Source: GCA-2731375 sp964590195
Lineage (GTDB): Bacteria; Pseudomonadota; Alphaproteobacteria; GCA-2731375
Direction of reading: 5' to 3'
NCBI GenBank assembly: GCA_964590195.1
Contig: CAZPWJ010000005.1
Location: 33,779 to 97,778, forward strand
Length of the DNA stretch: 64,000 nucleotides
The notes below the pieces were generated by a model. It was not told where the DNA came from, did no database searches, and saw only the letters and a program-made list of their open reading frames with translations. Positions within the stretch are counted from its first letter, which is position 1; every line of letters begins with the position of its first letter. Both the position numbers and the translations under genes were made by a program. Positions 54,328 to 63,906 of this stretch are shown one piece after another.

Positions 54328-54726
54328 TTAGTCAGCCGGCTTATCCGGGCCGTCCGGTGTGCCGGACTTATCCCGCTGTTCCGATCTGCCGGAACGGCGT
54401 GCCTCATCCTCCTCCGGATCGAAGGTGATGGGTTTGATGTAGATATCTTTCACGTGGGCGAAATCATAGGCATGGCGGCGGACCTTGTCGGCGCGCTCGT
54501 CGGCCCAGTCATCGTTGGCGGTCAGGCTGCGCACCAGCAGGAAATGCAGCGAGAAGACGACGTACCAGATCAGCAGGGGCCAGAACAACGGCACCTCCGG
54601 CGCGAAGGTGGCCCGCGCAATAAGCAGCAATACCGTGAAGATTCCGAACAGCAGGCCATGATGCCACAACAACGTCACCGGACGGCGCCGGCGGTAATAG
54701 TCGATGATGGCTTTGACGAAGTTCAT
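54328..54726 (-). CDS. Small membrane protein with two helices (2TM domain-like)
   Basis: This 132-aa protein has two hydrophobic helices (VTLLWHHGLLFGIFTVLLLIA and FWPLLIWYVVFSLHFLLV) and a charged, soluble C-terminal tail rich in Asp, Glu and Lys. No catalytic motif is seen. It is tightly packed between the SDR gene (seven bases) and the DMT gene (five bases), so it is probably cotranscribed. Its function is unknown. Confidence 0.75.
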   Translation of the reverse strand: MNFVKAIIDYYRRRRPVTLLWHHGLLFGIFTVLLLIARATFAPEVPLFWPLLIWYVVFSLHFLLVRSLTANDDWADERADKVRRHAYDFAHVKDIYIKPITFDPEEDEARRSGRSEQRDKSGTPDGPDKPAD

Positions 54727-54733
54727 GCGGTCC

Positions 54734-55441
54734 TTAGAAATTCTCCACCCAGGGCCGTACCTCTATGGAATGAGACCAGGCACTGCGGTGCTGGATATGG
54801 GTCTGATAGTATGTTTCGGCAATGGCGTCCGGGCGCAGGCGGGCATCTTCGCCGTGCTCGCCGATGCCGCCGTCAATATTGAAATGGGCCACATGCACGC
54901 CCTGGGGCTGCAATTCGCGGGCCATGGATTCCGCCAGGCCGCGTAAGGCGAATTTCCCCGCCGCGAAGGTCGCCGAGTGGGGGAAGCCCTTCATCGAGGC
55001 CGTGGCGCCGGTGAACAAAATACTGCCCGCTCCTTTTGGGCCCAAACGGCGGGCCGCTTCCCGCCCAACCAGAAAACCACCCAGACAGCAGCGCTCCCAC
55101 GCGTCGGTGAATTCCTGCAATGTGGTTTCCGCGATGGGGCCCCGTGCCCGGCCCGAGGCATTGTAGATCGCGACATCAATGGCGCCCAGATCCGCCTCCG
55201 CCGCCTCGAACAGCGCCGCGACGGCGCTTTCGGAGGTGGCATCGCAAGCATAGGCCTTGGCCGTGCCGCCGCTGGATGTGATTTCGTCCACCACACTGTC
55301 CAGCTTGTCGCTATTGCGGGCGGCCACGGCCACCGCATGCCCGGCGGCGGCAAAGCGCCGCGCCAAGGCGGCTCCCAAACCAGGGCCAACGCCAACGATG
55401 ATGCAGGTGCCCGAATTCGCAATGGGATGTGTATCCGTCAT
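54734..55441 (-). CDS. SDR-family protein with Phe in place of the catalytic Tyr
   Basis: This 235-aa Rossmann protein has a variant glycine motif VGVGPGLGAALARRF and IYNASGR in place of NNAG. Where classical SDRs have YxxxK the sequence is FAAGK (Phe159, Lys163). Without the Tyr it is unlikely to be an ordinary oxidoreductase, though a family with this FAxxK pattern exists in other alphaproteobacteria. It begins three bases after the ferredoxin oxidoreductase stop. Confidence 0.83.
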   Translation of the reverse strand: MTDTHPIANSGTCIIVGVGPGLGAALARRFAAAGHAVAVAARNSDKLDSVVDEITSSGGTAKAYACDATSESAVAALFEAAEADLGAIDVAIYNASGRARGPIAETTLQEFTDAWERCCLGGFLVGREAARRLGPKGAGSILFTGATASMKGFPHSATFAAGKFALRGLAESMARELQPQGVHVAHFNIDGGIGEHGEDARLRPDAIAETYYQTHIQHRSAWSHSIEVRPWVENF

Positions 55442-55444
55442 GAT

Positions 55445-58400
55445 CTATTCCGCCGCTGTGGGTTGCGATTGAGGGTTGCGCCAGGTTTCCAGCAGTTGTG
55501 CCTGCTCCGCCGCCGCCGCTTTCTGGCTGCGTTCCTTGATATGGCCGAAGCCGCGGATTTGCGCCGGAATGTTGGCGATCTCCCGGGCCAGGGCGTGGTT
55601 GTCCGGATTCAAGCCTGACAGGACTTCCTCGATCACCGCGCGGTAAGCCGGAATGGCGGCGCGTTCGGCGCGGCGTTCCTCGGTACGGCCAAAGATGTCC
55701 CAGGTGCCGCCGCGCAGACCTTTCATCTTGGCCAGCAGCTTGAAGGCGGTCATGACCCAAGGGCCGTATTCGCGCTTAATCAGTTCGCCCGTTTCGGGAT
55801 CCCGTTGCGCCAGCAAAGGCGGGGCGAGATGGAATTTCAATTTCAAATCGCCATCGAATTGCTGCGCCAGGGCGGCCTGGAAAGCCTCGCTTGTATACAG
55901 CCGCGCCACTTCATATTCATCCTTGTAGGCCATCAGCTTGAACAGGTTCCGGGCCACCGCCTCGGTCAGGCCGGTCATCCCCTTGCCCTTGTTCTGCTCC
56001 GCCAATTCCACTTGGCGGACAAAGGCCGTGTACTGCGCGGCATAATCGTCGTCCTGGTATTCCGTCAGGAAGGCGGCGCGGTATTCGATTATCTCGTCCA
56101 GGGTTTCCTCAACCTCCGCCTTGGCGGGCATGGCCGGTTGCGCCATTTTCGTGACTTGATCCAGGTCTTCCGCCGCCAGCCGCCCCAGGGCGAAGGCGCG
56201 GCGGTTCATGGCCACGGCGACGCCATTCAGCTCTATTGCCTTGTCGATGGCGTCACCACTGACCGGCAGGGCGCCGCGCTGATAGGCATGGCCCAGTAGG
56301 AACAGGTTGGCGGCGATGGCATCCCCCATCAAGGCCGTGGCCAGGCCGGTGGCGTCGACGAACTCGGTGCGGTTGTCGCCGGCCCCGTCGCGGATCAAAT
56401 CGCGCAGTTCGCCACCGTGAAATTGCGTATCCGGGTTCAGGGTGAAATCGGCGGTCGGCGCCAGATGGCTGTTGACGATCGCCTGGGTGCCGCCACGGCT
56501 GAGCTTGCGCAATGAATCCGGTGAAGCCGCCGCTACCATGTCGGCGCCCAACAGCAAATCGGCGCCGCCGGCGGCGATGCGCACGGCGTGCAGGTCTTCC
56601 GGTTTGTCGGCGATGCGGATATGGCTCATCACGGCGCCGTTTTTCTGGGCGATGCCGGTGAAATCCAATACCGTGACGCCCTTGCCCTCCACATGCGCCG
56701 CCATGCCCAGCAGGGCGCCGACGGTGATCACGCCGGTGCCGCCAATGCCGGTGACCAGAATGTTGTAGCCGCCATCGGCGGCGGCAACAGTGGGGGCGGG
56801 CAATGCGGCCGCAGCCGTGTCCAAGGCGTCGGCGCTGGCGGCCTGGGCCCGGCGCGGCACGGCGCCCGATACGGTCACGAAACTGGGGCAGAAACCACGG
56901 ATGCAGGAGAAATCCTTGTTGCAGGCGGATTGGTTGATTTGCCGCTTGCGGCCAAGGGGCGTCTCCAACGGCTCCACCGAGACGCAGTTCGATTGCACGG
57001 AACAATCACCACAGCCTTCGCAGACCGCCTCGTTGATGAAGGCCCGGCGGTCGGGATCGGGAAAGGTGCCGCGTTTGCGCCGGCGCCGCTTTTCCGCCGC
57101 GCAGGTCTGGTCATAGATCAGCACGCTGCAACCCTTGGTCTTGCGCAGCTCTTTTTGCATCCGGTCCATCTCGTCCCGATGGCGGATCGTCACACCCGGC
57201 GCCCAATCGGTGCCGGTGGGGTATTTGTCCGGTTCGTCCGTGACCACGATGATCTTGCTCGCACCTTCGTGATGCACCTGCTGGCTGATCTGCCACGGAT
57301 TGAGCGGGCCGTCATGGGGTTGTCCGCCGGTCATCGCCACGGCATCGTTGAACAGGATCTTGTAAGTAATGTTGACGCCGGCGGCGACGGCGGCGCGGAT
57401 GCCGGTTATGCCCGAATGGTAATAGGTGCCGTCCCCTAGGTTGGTGAAGATATGCTCTTCCCCGGTAAAGGCGGCCTGCCCCAGCCAGGGGATGCCCTCG
57501 CCGCCCATCTGGGTGAAGGTTTCGGTCGAGCGGTCCATGAACAGGGCCATGAAATGACAGCCGATACCGGCCATGGCGCGGCTGCCCTCGGGCACCTTGG
57601 TGGAGGTATTGTGCGGGCAGCCGGAGCAGAAATAGGGCGCGCGCTGGATCGGCGCCACGGCGGTCTGGGCGGCGGCCTCCTTGCGGTCCAGTTGCGCCAT
57701 GCGCTCCTCGATCGTGGGCGAGGTCACATAGCCGCCGATCCGCGACATGATAATGCGGGCGATCTGGCCCGGCGACAGTTCGCCATCGGATGGACAGAGC
57801 AACTGGCCGTCCTCGTCGAACTTGCCCACCACCCTGGGCCGTACGTCCGAGCGCCAGTTGTAAAGCTGTTCCTTGAGTTGGTTTTCGATGACCGCGCGCT
57901 TTTCCTCGATCACCAAGACCTCGTCCAGGCCCTCGGCGAAGGCACGGATGCCCTCGCGCTCCAGGGGCCAGGGCATGCCGACCTTGTACAGGCGCAAACC
58001 GATCTCGGCCGCCATGGCCTCGTCAATGCCAAGATCTTCGAGGGCCTGACGGGCATCAAGATATGATTTGCCGGCGGCGACGATGCCAATGCGCGGTTTC
58101 GGCGCGTCCCAGACCAAGCGGTCGATGCCATTGGCCCGGGCGAAGGCCAGGGCGGCGTAGACCTTGTGCCGCTGCAGGCGGATTTCCTGGCTCCAGCGGT
58201 CATCGGGCCAGCGGATATTCAGGCCGCCTTCGGGCATCTCGAAATCGGGATATTGAATGTCCAGACGATGGGCATCCACATCCACCGAGGCCGAGCTTTC
58301 CACCACTTCCGAGACGCATTTGAAGCCGACCCAGACACCGGCATAGCGCGACATGGCCCAGCCCAGCAGGCCGTAATCCAGATATTCCTGGACGCCCGCC

Positions 58401-58933
58401 GGATACAGCATGGGCACCATCCACGAGGCCAGGTTATGCTCGCTCTGCCCCGGCACGGTGGAGGAAACGGCGGCATGATCATCGCCGCACATCATCAGAA
58501 CGCCGCCATTGGGATCGGTGCCCGCGTGGTTGGCATGGCGGACCACGTCGCCGCAGCGGTCCACGCCCGGCGCCTTGCCGTACCAGATGCCATAGACGCC
58601 GTCGTATTTCGATTGCGGGCCCAGGTTCAATTGTTGGCTGCCCCAGACGGCTGTTGCGGCCATGTCTTCGTTGACGCCGGGCTGGAAGACGATGTGGTTC
58701 TTTTCCAGGAACGGTTTGGCCTGCCATAGCTGCTGGTCGAAGGCGCCCAGGGGCGAGCCGCGATAGCCGGAGATATAACAACCGGTATTCAGCCCCGCCG
58801 CCTGGTCGCGTTGCCGTTGCAGCATGGGCAGGCGCACCATGGCCTGGGTGCCGGTCAGAAAGACCCGGCCTTTTTCCAGGGCATACTTGTCATCGAGTGA
58901 AACATTGGCGAGCGTAGTGGTGGCGGATGTCAT
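55445..58933 (-). CDS. Indolepyruvate ferredoxin oxidoreductase, fused alpha-beta subunits
   Basis: This 1162-aa enzyme oxidatively decarboxylates aryl or branched 2-oxoacids to acyl-CoA, using thiamine diphosphate and reducing ferredoxin. The N-terminal pyrimidine-binding region has GCYISGYRGSPLGAFD, and the TPP region has GDGTYYHSGITGIRAAV and NDAVAMTGGQP. A Cys-rich Fe-S segment lies near 630-690 (CEGCGDCSVQSNC and CNKDFSC). The gamma domain follows from about 735 (GIGGTGVITVGALLG). A ribosome site AGGA precedes the ATG. It lies 94 bases downstream of a sigma-54 response regulator, and SDR, 2TM and DMT genes follow it. Confidence 0.9.
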   Translation of the reverse strand: MTSATTTLANVSLDDKYALEKGRVFLTGTQAMVRLPMLQRQRDQAAGLNTGCYISGYRGSPLGAFDQQLWQAKPFLEKNHIVFQPGVNEDMAATAVWGSQQLNLGPQSKYDGVYGIWYGKAPGVDRCGDVVRHANHAGTDPNGGVLMMCGDDHAAVSSTVPGQSEHNLASWMVPMLYPAGVQEYLDYGLLGWAMSRYAGVWVGFKCVSEVVESSASVDVDAHRLDIQYPDFEMPEGGLNIRWPDDRWSQEIRLQRHKVYAALAFARANGIDRLVWDAPKPRIGIVAAGKSYLDARQALEDLGIDEAMAAEIGLRLYKVGMPWPLEREGIRAFAEGLDEVLVIEEKRAVIENQLKEQLYNWRSDVRPRVVGKFDEDGQLLCPSDGELSPGQIARIIMSRIGGYVTSPTIEERMAQLDRKEAAAQTAVAPIQRAPYFCSGCPHNTSTKVPEGSRAMAGIGCHFMALFMDRSTETFTQMGGEGIPWLGQAAFTGEEHIFTNLGDGTYYHSGITGIRAAVAAGVNITYKILFNDAVAMTGGQPHDGPLNPWQISQQVHHEGASKIIVVTDEPDKYPTGTDWAPGVTIRHRDEMDRMQKELRKTKGCSVLIYDQTCAAEKRRRRKRGTFPDPDRRAFINEAVCEGCGDCSVQSNCVSVEPLETPLGRKRQINQSACNKDFSCIRGFCPSFVTVSGAVPRRAQAASADALDTAAAALPAPTVAAADGGYNILVTGIGGTGVITVGALLGMAAHVEGKGVTVLDFTGIAQKNGAVMSHIRIADKPEDLHAVRIAAGGADLLLGADMVAAASPDSLRKLSRGGTQAIVNSHLAPTADFTLNPDTQFHGGELRDLIRDGAGDNRTEFVDATGLATALMGDAIAANLFLLGHAYQRGALPVSGDAIDKAIELNGVAVAMNRRAFALGRLAAEDLDQVTKMAQPAMPAKAEVEETLDEIIEYRAAFLTEYQDDDYAAQYTAFVRQVELAEQNKGKGMTGLTEAVARNLFKLMAYKDEYEVARLYTSEAFQAALAQQFDGDLKLKFHLAPPLLAQRDPETGELIKREYGPWVMTAFKLLAKMKGLRGGTWDIFGRTEERRAERAAIPAYRAVIEEVLSGLNPDNHALAREIANIPAQIRGFGHIKERSQKAAAAEQAQLLETWRNPQSQPTAAE

Positions 58934-59027
58934 GCCATTTTCCTAATTTTTCCGGCCGTCCCCAACCGTGCCGGTCTCTATAAAGGTAAGCTATTCTGAC
59001 CTATTTTGCAAATTCAGCATCCGTAGC

Positions 59028-60431
59028 CTAGCGCCCGGCTTCAATGCCGAACTCGGCGACCTTGCGGTACAGGGTCGAACGGCCAATGCCGAGACGGCGG
59101 GCCACTTCGGTCATCTGGCCGCTGTATTTGTTGATTGCCAGACGAATCATATCCGCCTCCATGGCGTCCAGGGTCCGCACCTCGCCGGCGGCATTCAACG
59201 CGGGCAGGGCGCCTTCGCCGCCGTTCAAGGGCATGGGGGCGTCCATGCCCATGCTTTGCGCAATCTGCGGAAAATCCGACAATCTCAACTCGTCGCCGTC
59301 GCACAGCACCAGGGCCCTAAAAATAGCGTTTTCCAGCTGCCGGACATTGCCCGGCCAATCAAAGCCCATGAGTAAATCCAGCGCATCGGCGGACAGGCCG
59401 CGCACCGCCTTGCCCTCGGCCGCCGCCAGCTTGGTGATGAAATGCTCCGCCAAGGGCGCTATATCGTCCTGGCGCTCGCGCAGAGGCGGGACCTGGATCG
59501 GAAATACGTTCAGGCGATAATACAGATCCTCGCGGAAATTTCCTTCCGCCACCTGTTGCTGCAGATCCAGGTTGGTGGCTGATATCAAGCGGATATCAAC
59601 CTTCACCGGATTGCGGGCGCCGACCGGGTCGACTTCACCTTCCTGAATGGCGCGCAACAGCTTGACCTGCATGTCCTGGCGCAGCTCGTCGATTTCGTCC
59701 AGGAACAGCGTGCCGCCGTCGGCTTCCTGGAACTTGCCGATGTGACGTTCGTTGGCGCCGGTGAATGCCCCTTTTTCGTGGCCGAAAAGGATGCTCTCCA
59801 CCAAATTCTCTGGAATGGCGCCGCAGTTCACCGCCACGATGGGTTTGCCGGCGCGCTCCGAGCTGCCTTGCACGGCGCGGGCAATCATTTCCTTGCCGAC
59901 GCCGCTTTCGCCCTCGATCAGGATCGGGATATTCGATGATGCGCCCCGGCGGGCCAGATCCAGGGCCGCGTTCATGGCCGACGAGCTGGCGATCAGGTCG
60001 TCGAACTGCATCCGCCCATCGACCTGACGAACCAGGCGCGAGACCTGGCCGGACAGGACATTCATTTTCAGGGCGTTTTCCATGGAAACCAACAGCCGTT
60101 CCGGGCTGGCCGGTTTGGGAATGAAATCCGCCGCGCCGGCCTGCATCACCTTGACGATGACGTCGATGCCGCTTTGCGCGGTCAGCACGATGACCGGCAG
60201 TTCCGGCCAGCGCGGCTTGACCTGACCCAGAACCTCGAAGCCATCCAGGTCCGGCATCACCAAATCCAGCAAAATCAGGCTGATATCATTGCCTTTTTCC
60301 GATTGCATGAAGGCCACCGCGTCTTCACCACCCTCGGCGATCTCAACGTCATAGCCCTGCCGGCTGACCACGGTCTCCAGCAGGCGGCGTTGAGTGGGAT
60401 CGTCATCGACGATCAACACGGTTTGCGCCAT
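59028..60431 (-). CDS. Sigma-54-dependent response regulator (NtrC family)
   Basis: This 467-aa protein has a receiver domain with phospho-acceptor Asp56 (LILLDLVMPDLDGF) and an AAA+ domain with Walker A GESGVGKE, the sigma-54 contact loop GAFTGA and Walker B GTLFLDEID. A Fis-type helix-turn-helix ends the chain (VARRLGIGRSTLYRKV). It activates promoters used by sigma-54 RNA polymerase. No histidine kinase gene is nearby. ATG 60431 is preferred over TTG 60440 because GAGGG precedes it. It lies upstream of the ferredoxin oxidoreductase gene on the same strand and may control it. Confidence 0.92.
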   Translation of the reverse strand: MAQTVLIVDDDPTQRRLLETVVSRQGYDVEIAEGGEDAVAFMQSEKGNDISLILLDLVMPDLDGFEVLGQVKPRWPELPVIVLTAQSGIDVIVKVMQAGAADFIPKPASPERLLVSMENALKMNVLSGQVSRLVRQVDGRMQFDDLIASSSAMNAALDLARRGASSNIPILIEGESGVGKEMIARAVQGSSERAGKPIVAVNCGAIPENLVESILFGHEKGAFTGANERHIGKFQEADGGTLFLDEIDELRQDMQVKLLRAIQEGEVDPVGARNPVKVDIRLISATNLDLQQQVAEGNFREDLYYRLNVFPIQVPPLRERQDDIAPLAEHFITKLAAAEGKAVRGLSADALDLLMGFDWPGNVRQLENAIFRALVLCDGDELRLSDFPQIAQSMGMDAPMPLNGGEGALPALNAAGEVRTLDAMEADMIRLAINKYSGQMTEVARRLGIGRSTLYRKVAEFGIEAGR

Positions 60432-60523
60432 TGCCCTCAATCCAATCGCTCATTATTTATGACCTAATTATTGTAGTGCCTGTGCCATTTCGGGACAAGC
60501 GCTGATTGAATGGAGATGATTGA

Positions 60524-62293
60524 ATGGACTTGGGGACCTTGCCGCGATGGGATCTTGGCGATCTTTACAGCGGTCCGGAGGCTGCGGAGCTGGCCTCGGA
60601 TCTGGACCGGGCGGAAGCGGCGGCGGAACAATTCAATGGGGATTATTGCGGCAAGGTCGGTACCTTGTCGCCAGCCGATCTGGCGCGTGCCATCCAGCGC
60701 TATGAAGCGGACGAGGATCTGCTGGGGCGGATCGCGTCTTATGCCCAACTGTATCATGCGGCGGATGTCGCGGACCGCGAGGTAGGCCGGTTTTACCAAA
60801 CCACCATGGAACGGTTGAGCACGATCACCTCGAAATTGATCTTTTTCACTTTGGAGCTGAACCTGATTGAAGACGGGGCACTGGGGGCGGCATTGGCCGC
60901 CGACGGAGATCTGGCACACTATGCGCCCTGGCTGCGGGACGTCCGCGCCTCGCGTCCGCATCAGCTGTCCGACGAGCAGGAACGCCTGTTGCATGAGAAA
61001 CAGGTCACGGGCCGGGCCGCCTGGGTGCGCCTGTTCGATGAAACCATGGCGGACATGCGTTTCCCGATGGCGGGTGAGGAGCTCTCGTTGGAGCAAACAC
61101 TGCATCTGTTGCAAGAGCCCGACGGCGCCCAGCGCAAGGCCGCCGCCAAGGCCTTGGGCGCTGGCTTCGAGGACAAGAAAGGCCTGTTCGCCCTGATCAC
61201 CAACACCTTGGCCAAGGATAAGGAGATCGAGGATAAATGGCGGCATTTCGCGCGGCCCGATAGCGCGCGCCATCTCTCCAACCTGGTCGAGGACGAGGTG
61301 GTGGACGCTTTGGCGGATGCGGTCACGGCGGCCTATCCGCGCCTTTCACACCGCTATTATGCCCTGAAGGCGAAATGGTTTGGGGTCGAGGCCCTGGACT
61401 ACTGGGACCGGAATGCGCCCTTGCCTGATGAAGATCAGAGGGAATTCACCTTTCAGGCGGCCCAGGATCAGGTGTTGGCGGCCTATGGCGCGTTTTCACC
61501 CGCGCTGGCCAAAATCGGCCAACGCTTTTTCGACAATGCCTGGATCGATGCGCCCGCATCGCCGGGCAAATCGTCCGGCGCTTTCGCCCATCCCACGGTG
61601 CCCTCGGCGCATCCATACTTGCTGCTGAATTATCAGGGCCGGGTGCGTGATGTGATGACCCTGGCCCACGAACTGGGCCACGGCGTGCACCAGGTGCTGG
61701 CGGCGGGGCAGGGCGCCCTGATGGCGGATACGCCCCTGACCCTGGCCGAGACAGCCAGTGTGTTCGGTGAGCAATTGACCTTTCGCGCCTTGCTGGACGG
61801 GGAAACCGATCCAGGGCGGCGCAAGGCCATGCTGGCGGGCAAGACCGAGGATATGTTGAATACGGTGGTGCGCCAGATCGCCTTTTATGATTTCGAGCGG
61901 CGCCTGCACGATGAACGGCACAAGGGCGAAATTTCCGTAGAACGCATTGGCGAGATCTGGATGGCCGTGCAGGGGGAAAGCCTGGGCCCGGCCATTCGTC
62001 TGCATGATGAGTATGCCAACTACTGGTGTTATATCCCCCACTTCATCCATTCACCGTTCTATGTCTACGCCTATGCTTTTGGCGATTGTCTGGTCAACTC
62101 CCTGTATGCGGTCTATCAAACCGCCTCTGACGGCTTTGCCGAGAAGTATCTTGCTATGTTGCGTGCGGGCGGTAGCTTACGCCACGGTGAATTGCTGGCG
62201 CCGTTTGGCCTGGATGCCGCCGATCCCGGCTTCTGGCAGCAGGGCCTGGGCGTGATCGAACGCTTTGTTGACGAATTGGAAGAGTTATCCTGA
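60524..62293 (+). CDS. Oligoendopeptidase F-like M3 family metallopeptidase
   Basis: This 589-aa zinc peptidase has the catalytic HELGH at residues 382-386 (LAHELGHGVHQ), a downstream Glu ligand in LAETASVFGE, and the IPHFIHSPFYVYAYAFGDCL segment of the PepF/YjbG type. It would degrade short cytosolic peptides. GGAG lies nine bases ahead of the ATG. It is divergent from the response regulator across 92 bases and is followed after ten bases by the ABC1 kinase gene. Confidence 0.9.
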   Translation: MDLGTLPRWDLGDLYSGPEAAELASDLDRAEAAAEQFNGDYCGKVGTLSPADLARAIQRYEADEDLLGRIASYAQLYHAADVADREVGRFYQTTMERLSTITSKLIFFTLELNLIEDGALGAALAADGDLAHYAPWLRDVRASRPHQLSDEQERLLHEKQVTGRAAWVRLFDETMADMRFPMAGEELSLEQTLHLLQEPDGAQRKAAAKALGAGFEDKKGLFALITNTLAKDKEIEDKWRHFARPDSARHLSNLVEDEVVDALADAVTAAYPRLSHRYYALKAKWFGVEALDYWDRNAPLPDEDQREFTFQAAQDQVLAAYGAFSPALAKIGQRFFDNAWIDAPASPGKSSGAFAHPTVPSAHPYLLLNYQGRVRDVMTLAHELGHGVHQVLAAGQGALMADTPLTLAETASVFGEQLTFRALLDGETDPGRRKAMLAGKTEDMLNTVVRQIAFYDFERRLHDERHKGEISVERIGEIWMAVQGESLGPAIRLHDEYANYWCYIPHFIHSPFYVYAYAFGDCLVNSLYAVYQTASDGFAEKYLAMLRAGGSLRHGELLAPFGLDAADPGFWQQGLGVIERFVDELEELS

Positions 62294-62303
62294 TGGTGGC
62301 TAT

Positions 62304-63659
62304 ATGAGCGGGGACCGCAAGGACAGGGACGAGGGCAGCCTTGGCGGGCGGGTGCGCCGCTATGCCAAGGTGGGCACCGCCGTCGGCGGCCTGGCGGCGC
62401 GTCTGGCGGGTGACCGCATGTTCGGCATGTCCATTGACCGGCCCGCCCATGCCAAGGATCTGAAAAATGCCCTAGGCGGCCTGAAGGGCCCTTTGATGAA
62501 GGTCGCGCAAATCCTGGCCACCATACCCGAGGCGTTGCCGGAAGAATATGTGCAGGAGTTGCTACAGCTGCAGTCCAACGCGCCGGCCATGGGCTGGCTG
62601 TTCGTCAAGCGCCGCATGGCCGCCGAATTGGGCGCCGATTGGCAGGATCATTTCGATAGTTTCGAGCATGAGGCAGCCGCAGCCGCCTCGTTGGGGCAGG
62701 TACACCGTGCCGAACTGGATGGCCGGGGCCTGGCGTGCAAGCTGCAATATCCCGATATGAGCTCGGCAGTCGAGGCCGACCTGGCGCAGTTGAAGCTGAT
62801 CTTTGCCATCTATGGCCGCTATGACCGCACCATCGATACCTCCAATGTGCACAAGGAGATTGGCGAGCGCCTGCGCGAGGAACTGGACTATCAACAGGAA
62901 GCCCGGCACATGGCCCTGTTCGCCGATATCCTGAAGGCGGAGCGCCACATCCATATTCCCGATGTCCTGCCGGAACTATCCACCAAACGCCTGCTGACCA
63001 TGAACTGGCTGGACGGCCGGCCGCTGTTGGGTTTTCGCGAGGCGGATCTGGAAACCCGCAATGTCATCGCCCTGAACATGTTCCGCACCTGGTATGTGCC
63101 TTTCTATACCGCCGGCGTGATTCACGGCGATCCGCACCCGGGCAATTATTCCGTGCGTCCGGACCTGGATATTAATCTGCTGGATTTCGGCTGTGTGCGG
63201 GTGTTCGAGGCGAAGTTCGTGCAAGGCGTGATCGATCTTTACCGGGCCATTCGTGACGACGATCAGGAGTTGGCGGTGCATGCCTACGAGACCTGGGGCT
63301 TCACGGGGTTGAGCAAGGATGTTATCGAGACCCTCAATCTTTGGGCCAATTTCGTCTACGGCCCCTTGTTGGAGGATCGCAGCCGACGTATTCGCGAAGA
63401 TCAGGAATCGGGGGTTTACGGGCGGGACGTGGCCGAAAAAGTGCACCGCAAACTACGCGAACTAGGCGGTGTGCGGCCGCCGCAGGAATTCGTCTTCATG
63501 GACCGCGCCGCCATCGGCCTGGGTGGGGTGTTCATGCACTTAAAAGCGGAAGTGAACTGGTATCGCCACTTTCACGAGCTGATCGACGGCTTCGATGCAG
63601 CCAAAATGCGCAGAAAACAAAGCCGTTTGCTAAAGAAATTCAAATTGCAGCTGCCTTAG
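62304..63659 (+). CDS. ABC1/AarF (UbiB-like) atypical kinase
   Basis: This 451-aa protein has the ABC1 N-terminal extension motif as GPLMKVAQILAT (KxGQ variant), the Ala-rich nucleotide loop AAAASLGQVHRAEL, catalytic HGDPHPGNY and metal-binding LDFGCVR. UbiB-family ATPases support coenzyme Q synthesis or lipid handling at membranes. The C-terminal hydrophobic helices of UbiB itself seem absent, so it is closer to the soluble ADCK3-like group. ATG 62304 starts MSGDRKDRDEG. Confidence 0.85.
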   Translation: MSGDRKDRDEGSLGGRVRRYAKVGTAVGGLAARLAGDRMFGMSIDRPAHAKDLKNALGGLKGPLMKVAQILATIPEALPEEYVQELLQLQSNAPAMGWLFVKRRMAAELGADWQDHFDSFEHEAAAAASLGQVHRAELDGRGLACKLQYPDMSSAVEADLAQLKLIFAIYGRYDRTIDTSNVHKEIGERLREELDYQQEARHMALFADILKAERHIHIPDVLPELSTKRLLTMNWLDGRPLLGFREADLETRNVIALNMFRTWYVPFYTAGVIHGDPHPGNYSVRPDLDINLLDFGCVRVFEAKFVQGVIDLYRAIRDDDQELAVHAYETWGFTGLSKDVIETLNLWANFVYGPLLEDRSRRIREDQESGVYGRDVAEKVHRKLRELGGVRPPQEFVFMDRAAIGLGGVFMHLKAEVNWYRHFHELIDGFDAAKMRRKQSRLLKKFKLQLP

Positions 63660-63760
63660 TCCGGTCGTTTAGATGCCCTGTAACTGACCTAGGTCAAGGC
63701 GGCGGCTACGCGATGCAAATATACCCGCGAAAGATTATCAAGTTTGGTGGAAACGATGCG

Positions 63761-63788
63761 TTGATTGACGCGCCGGCTTTGCTATATT
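63761..63788 (+). promoter_or_regulatory. Predicted sigma-70 promoter upstream of pntA
   Basis: TTGATT (63761-63766) and TATATT (63783-63788) are 16 bases apart. Predicted transcription would begin near 63795, giving a leader of about 110 bases to the ATG at 63907. Confidence 0.45.
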
Positions 63789-63906
63789 CCGCGCGTTCTT
63801 ATGGAAGGTATGGCCGAAGTAATTGGCGTGCTGTTCCCCGTACATTTGAGATGAGTTAGCAATCCCATTCCGCGATTGTCGTGGTTTGATGAGTTGGGAA
63901 GTGAAT

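Noticed and set aside
58934..59027. Sigma-54 promoter upstream of the ferredoxin oxidoreductase
   Set aside because: The GGCAC word near the start of the gap has no GC pair at the required distance, so no -24/-12 element can be supported.
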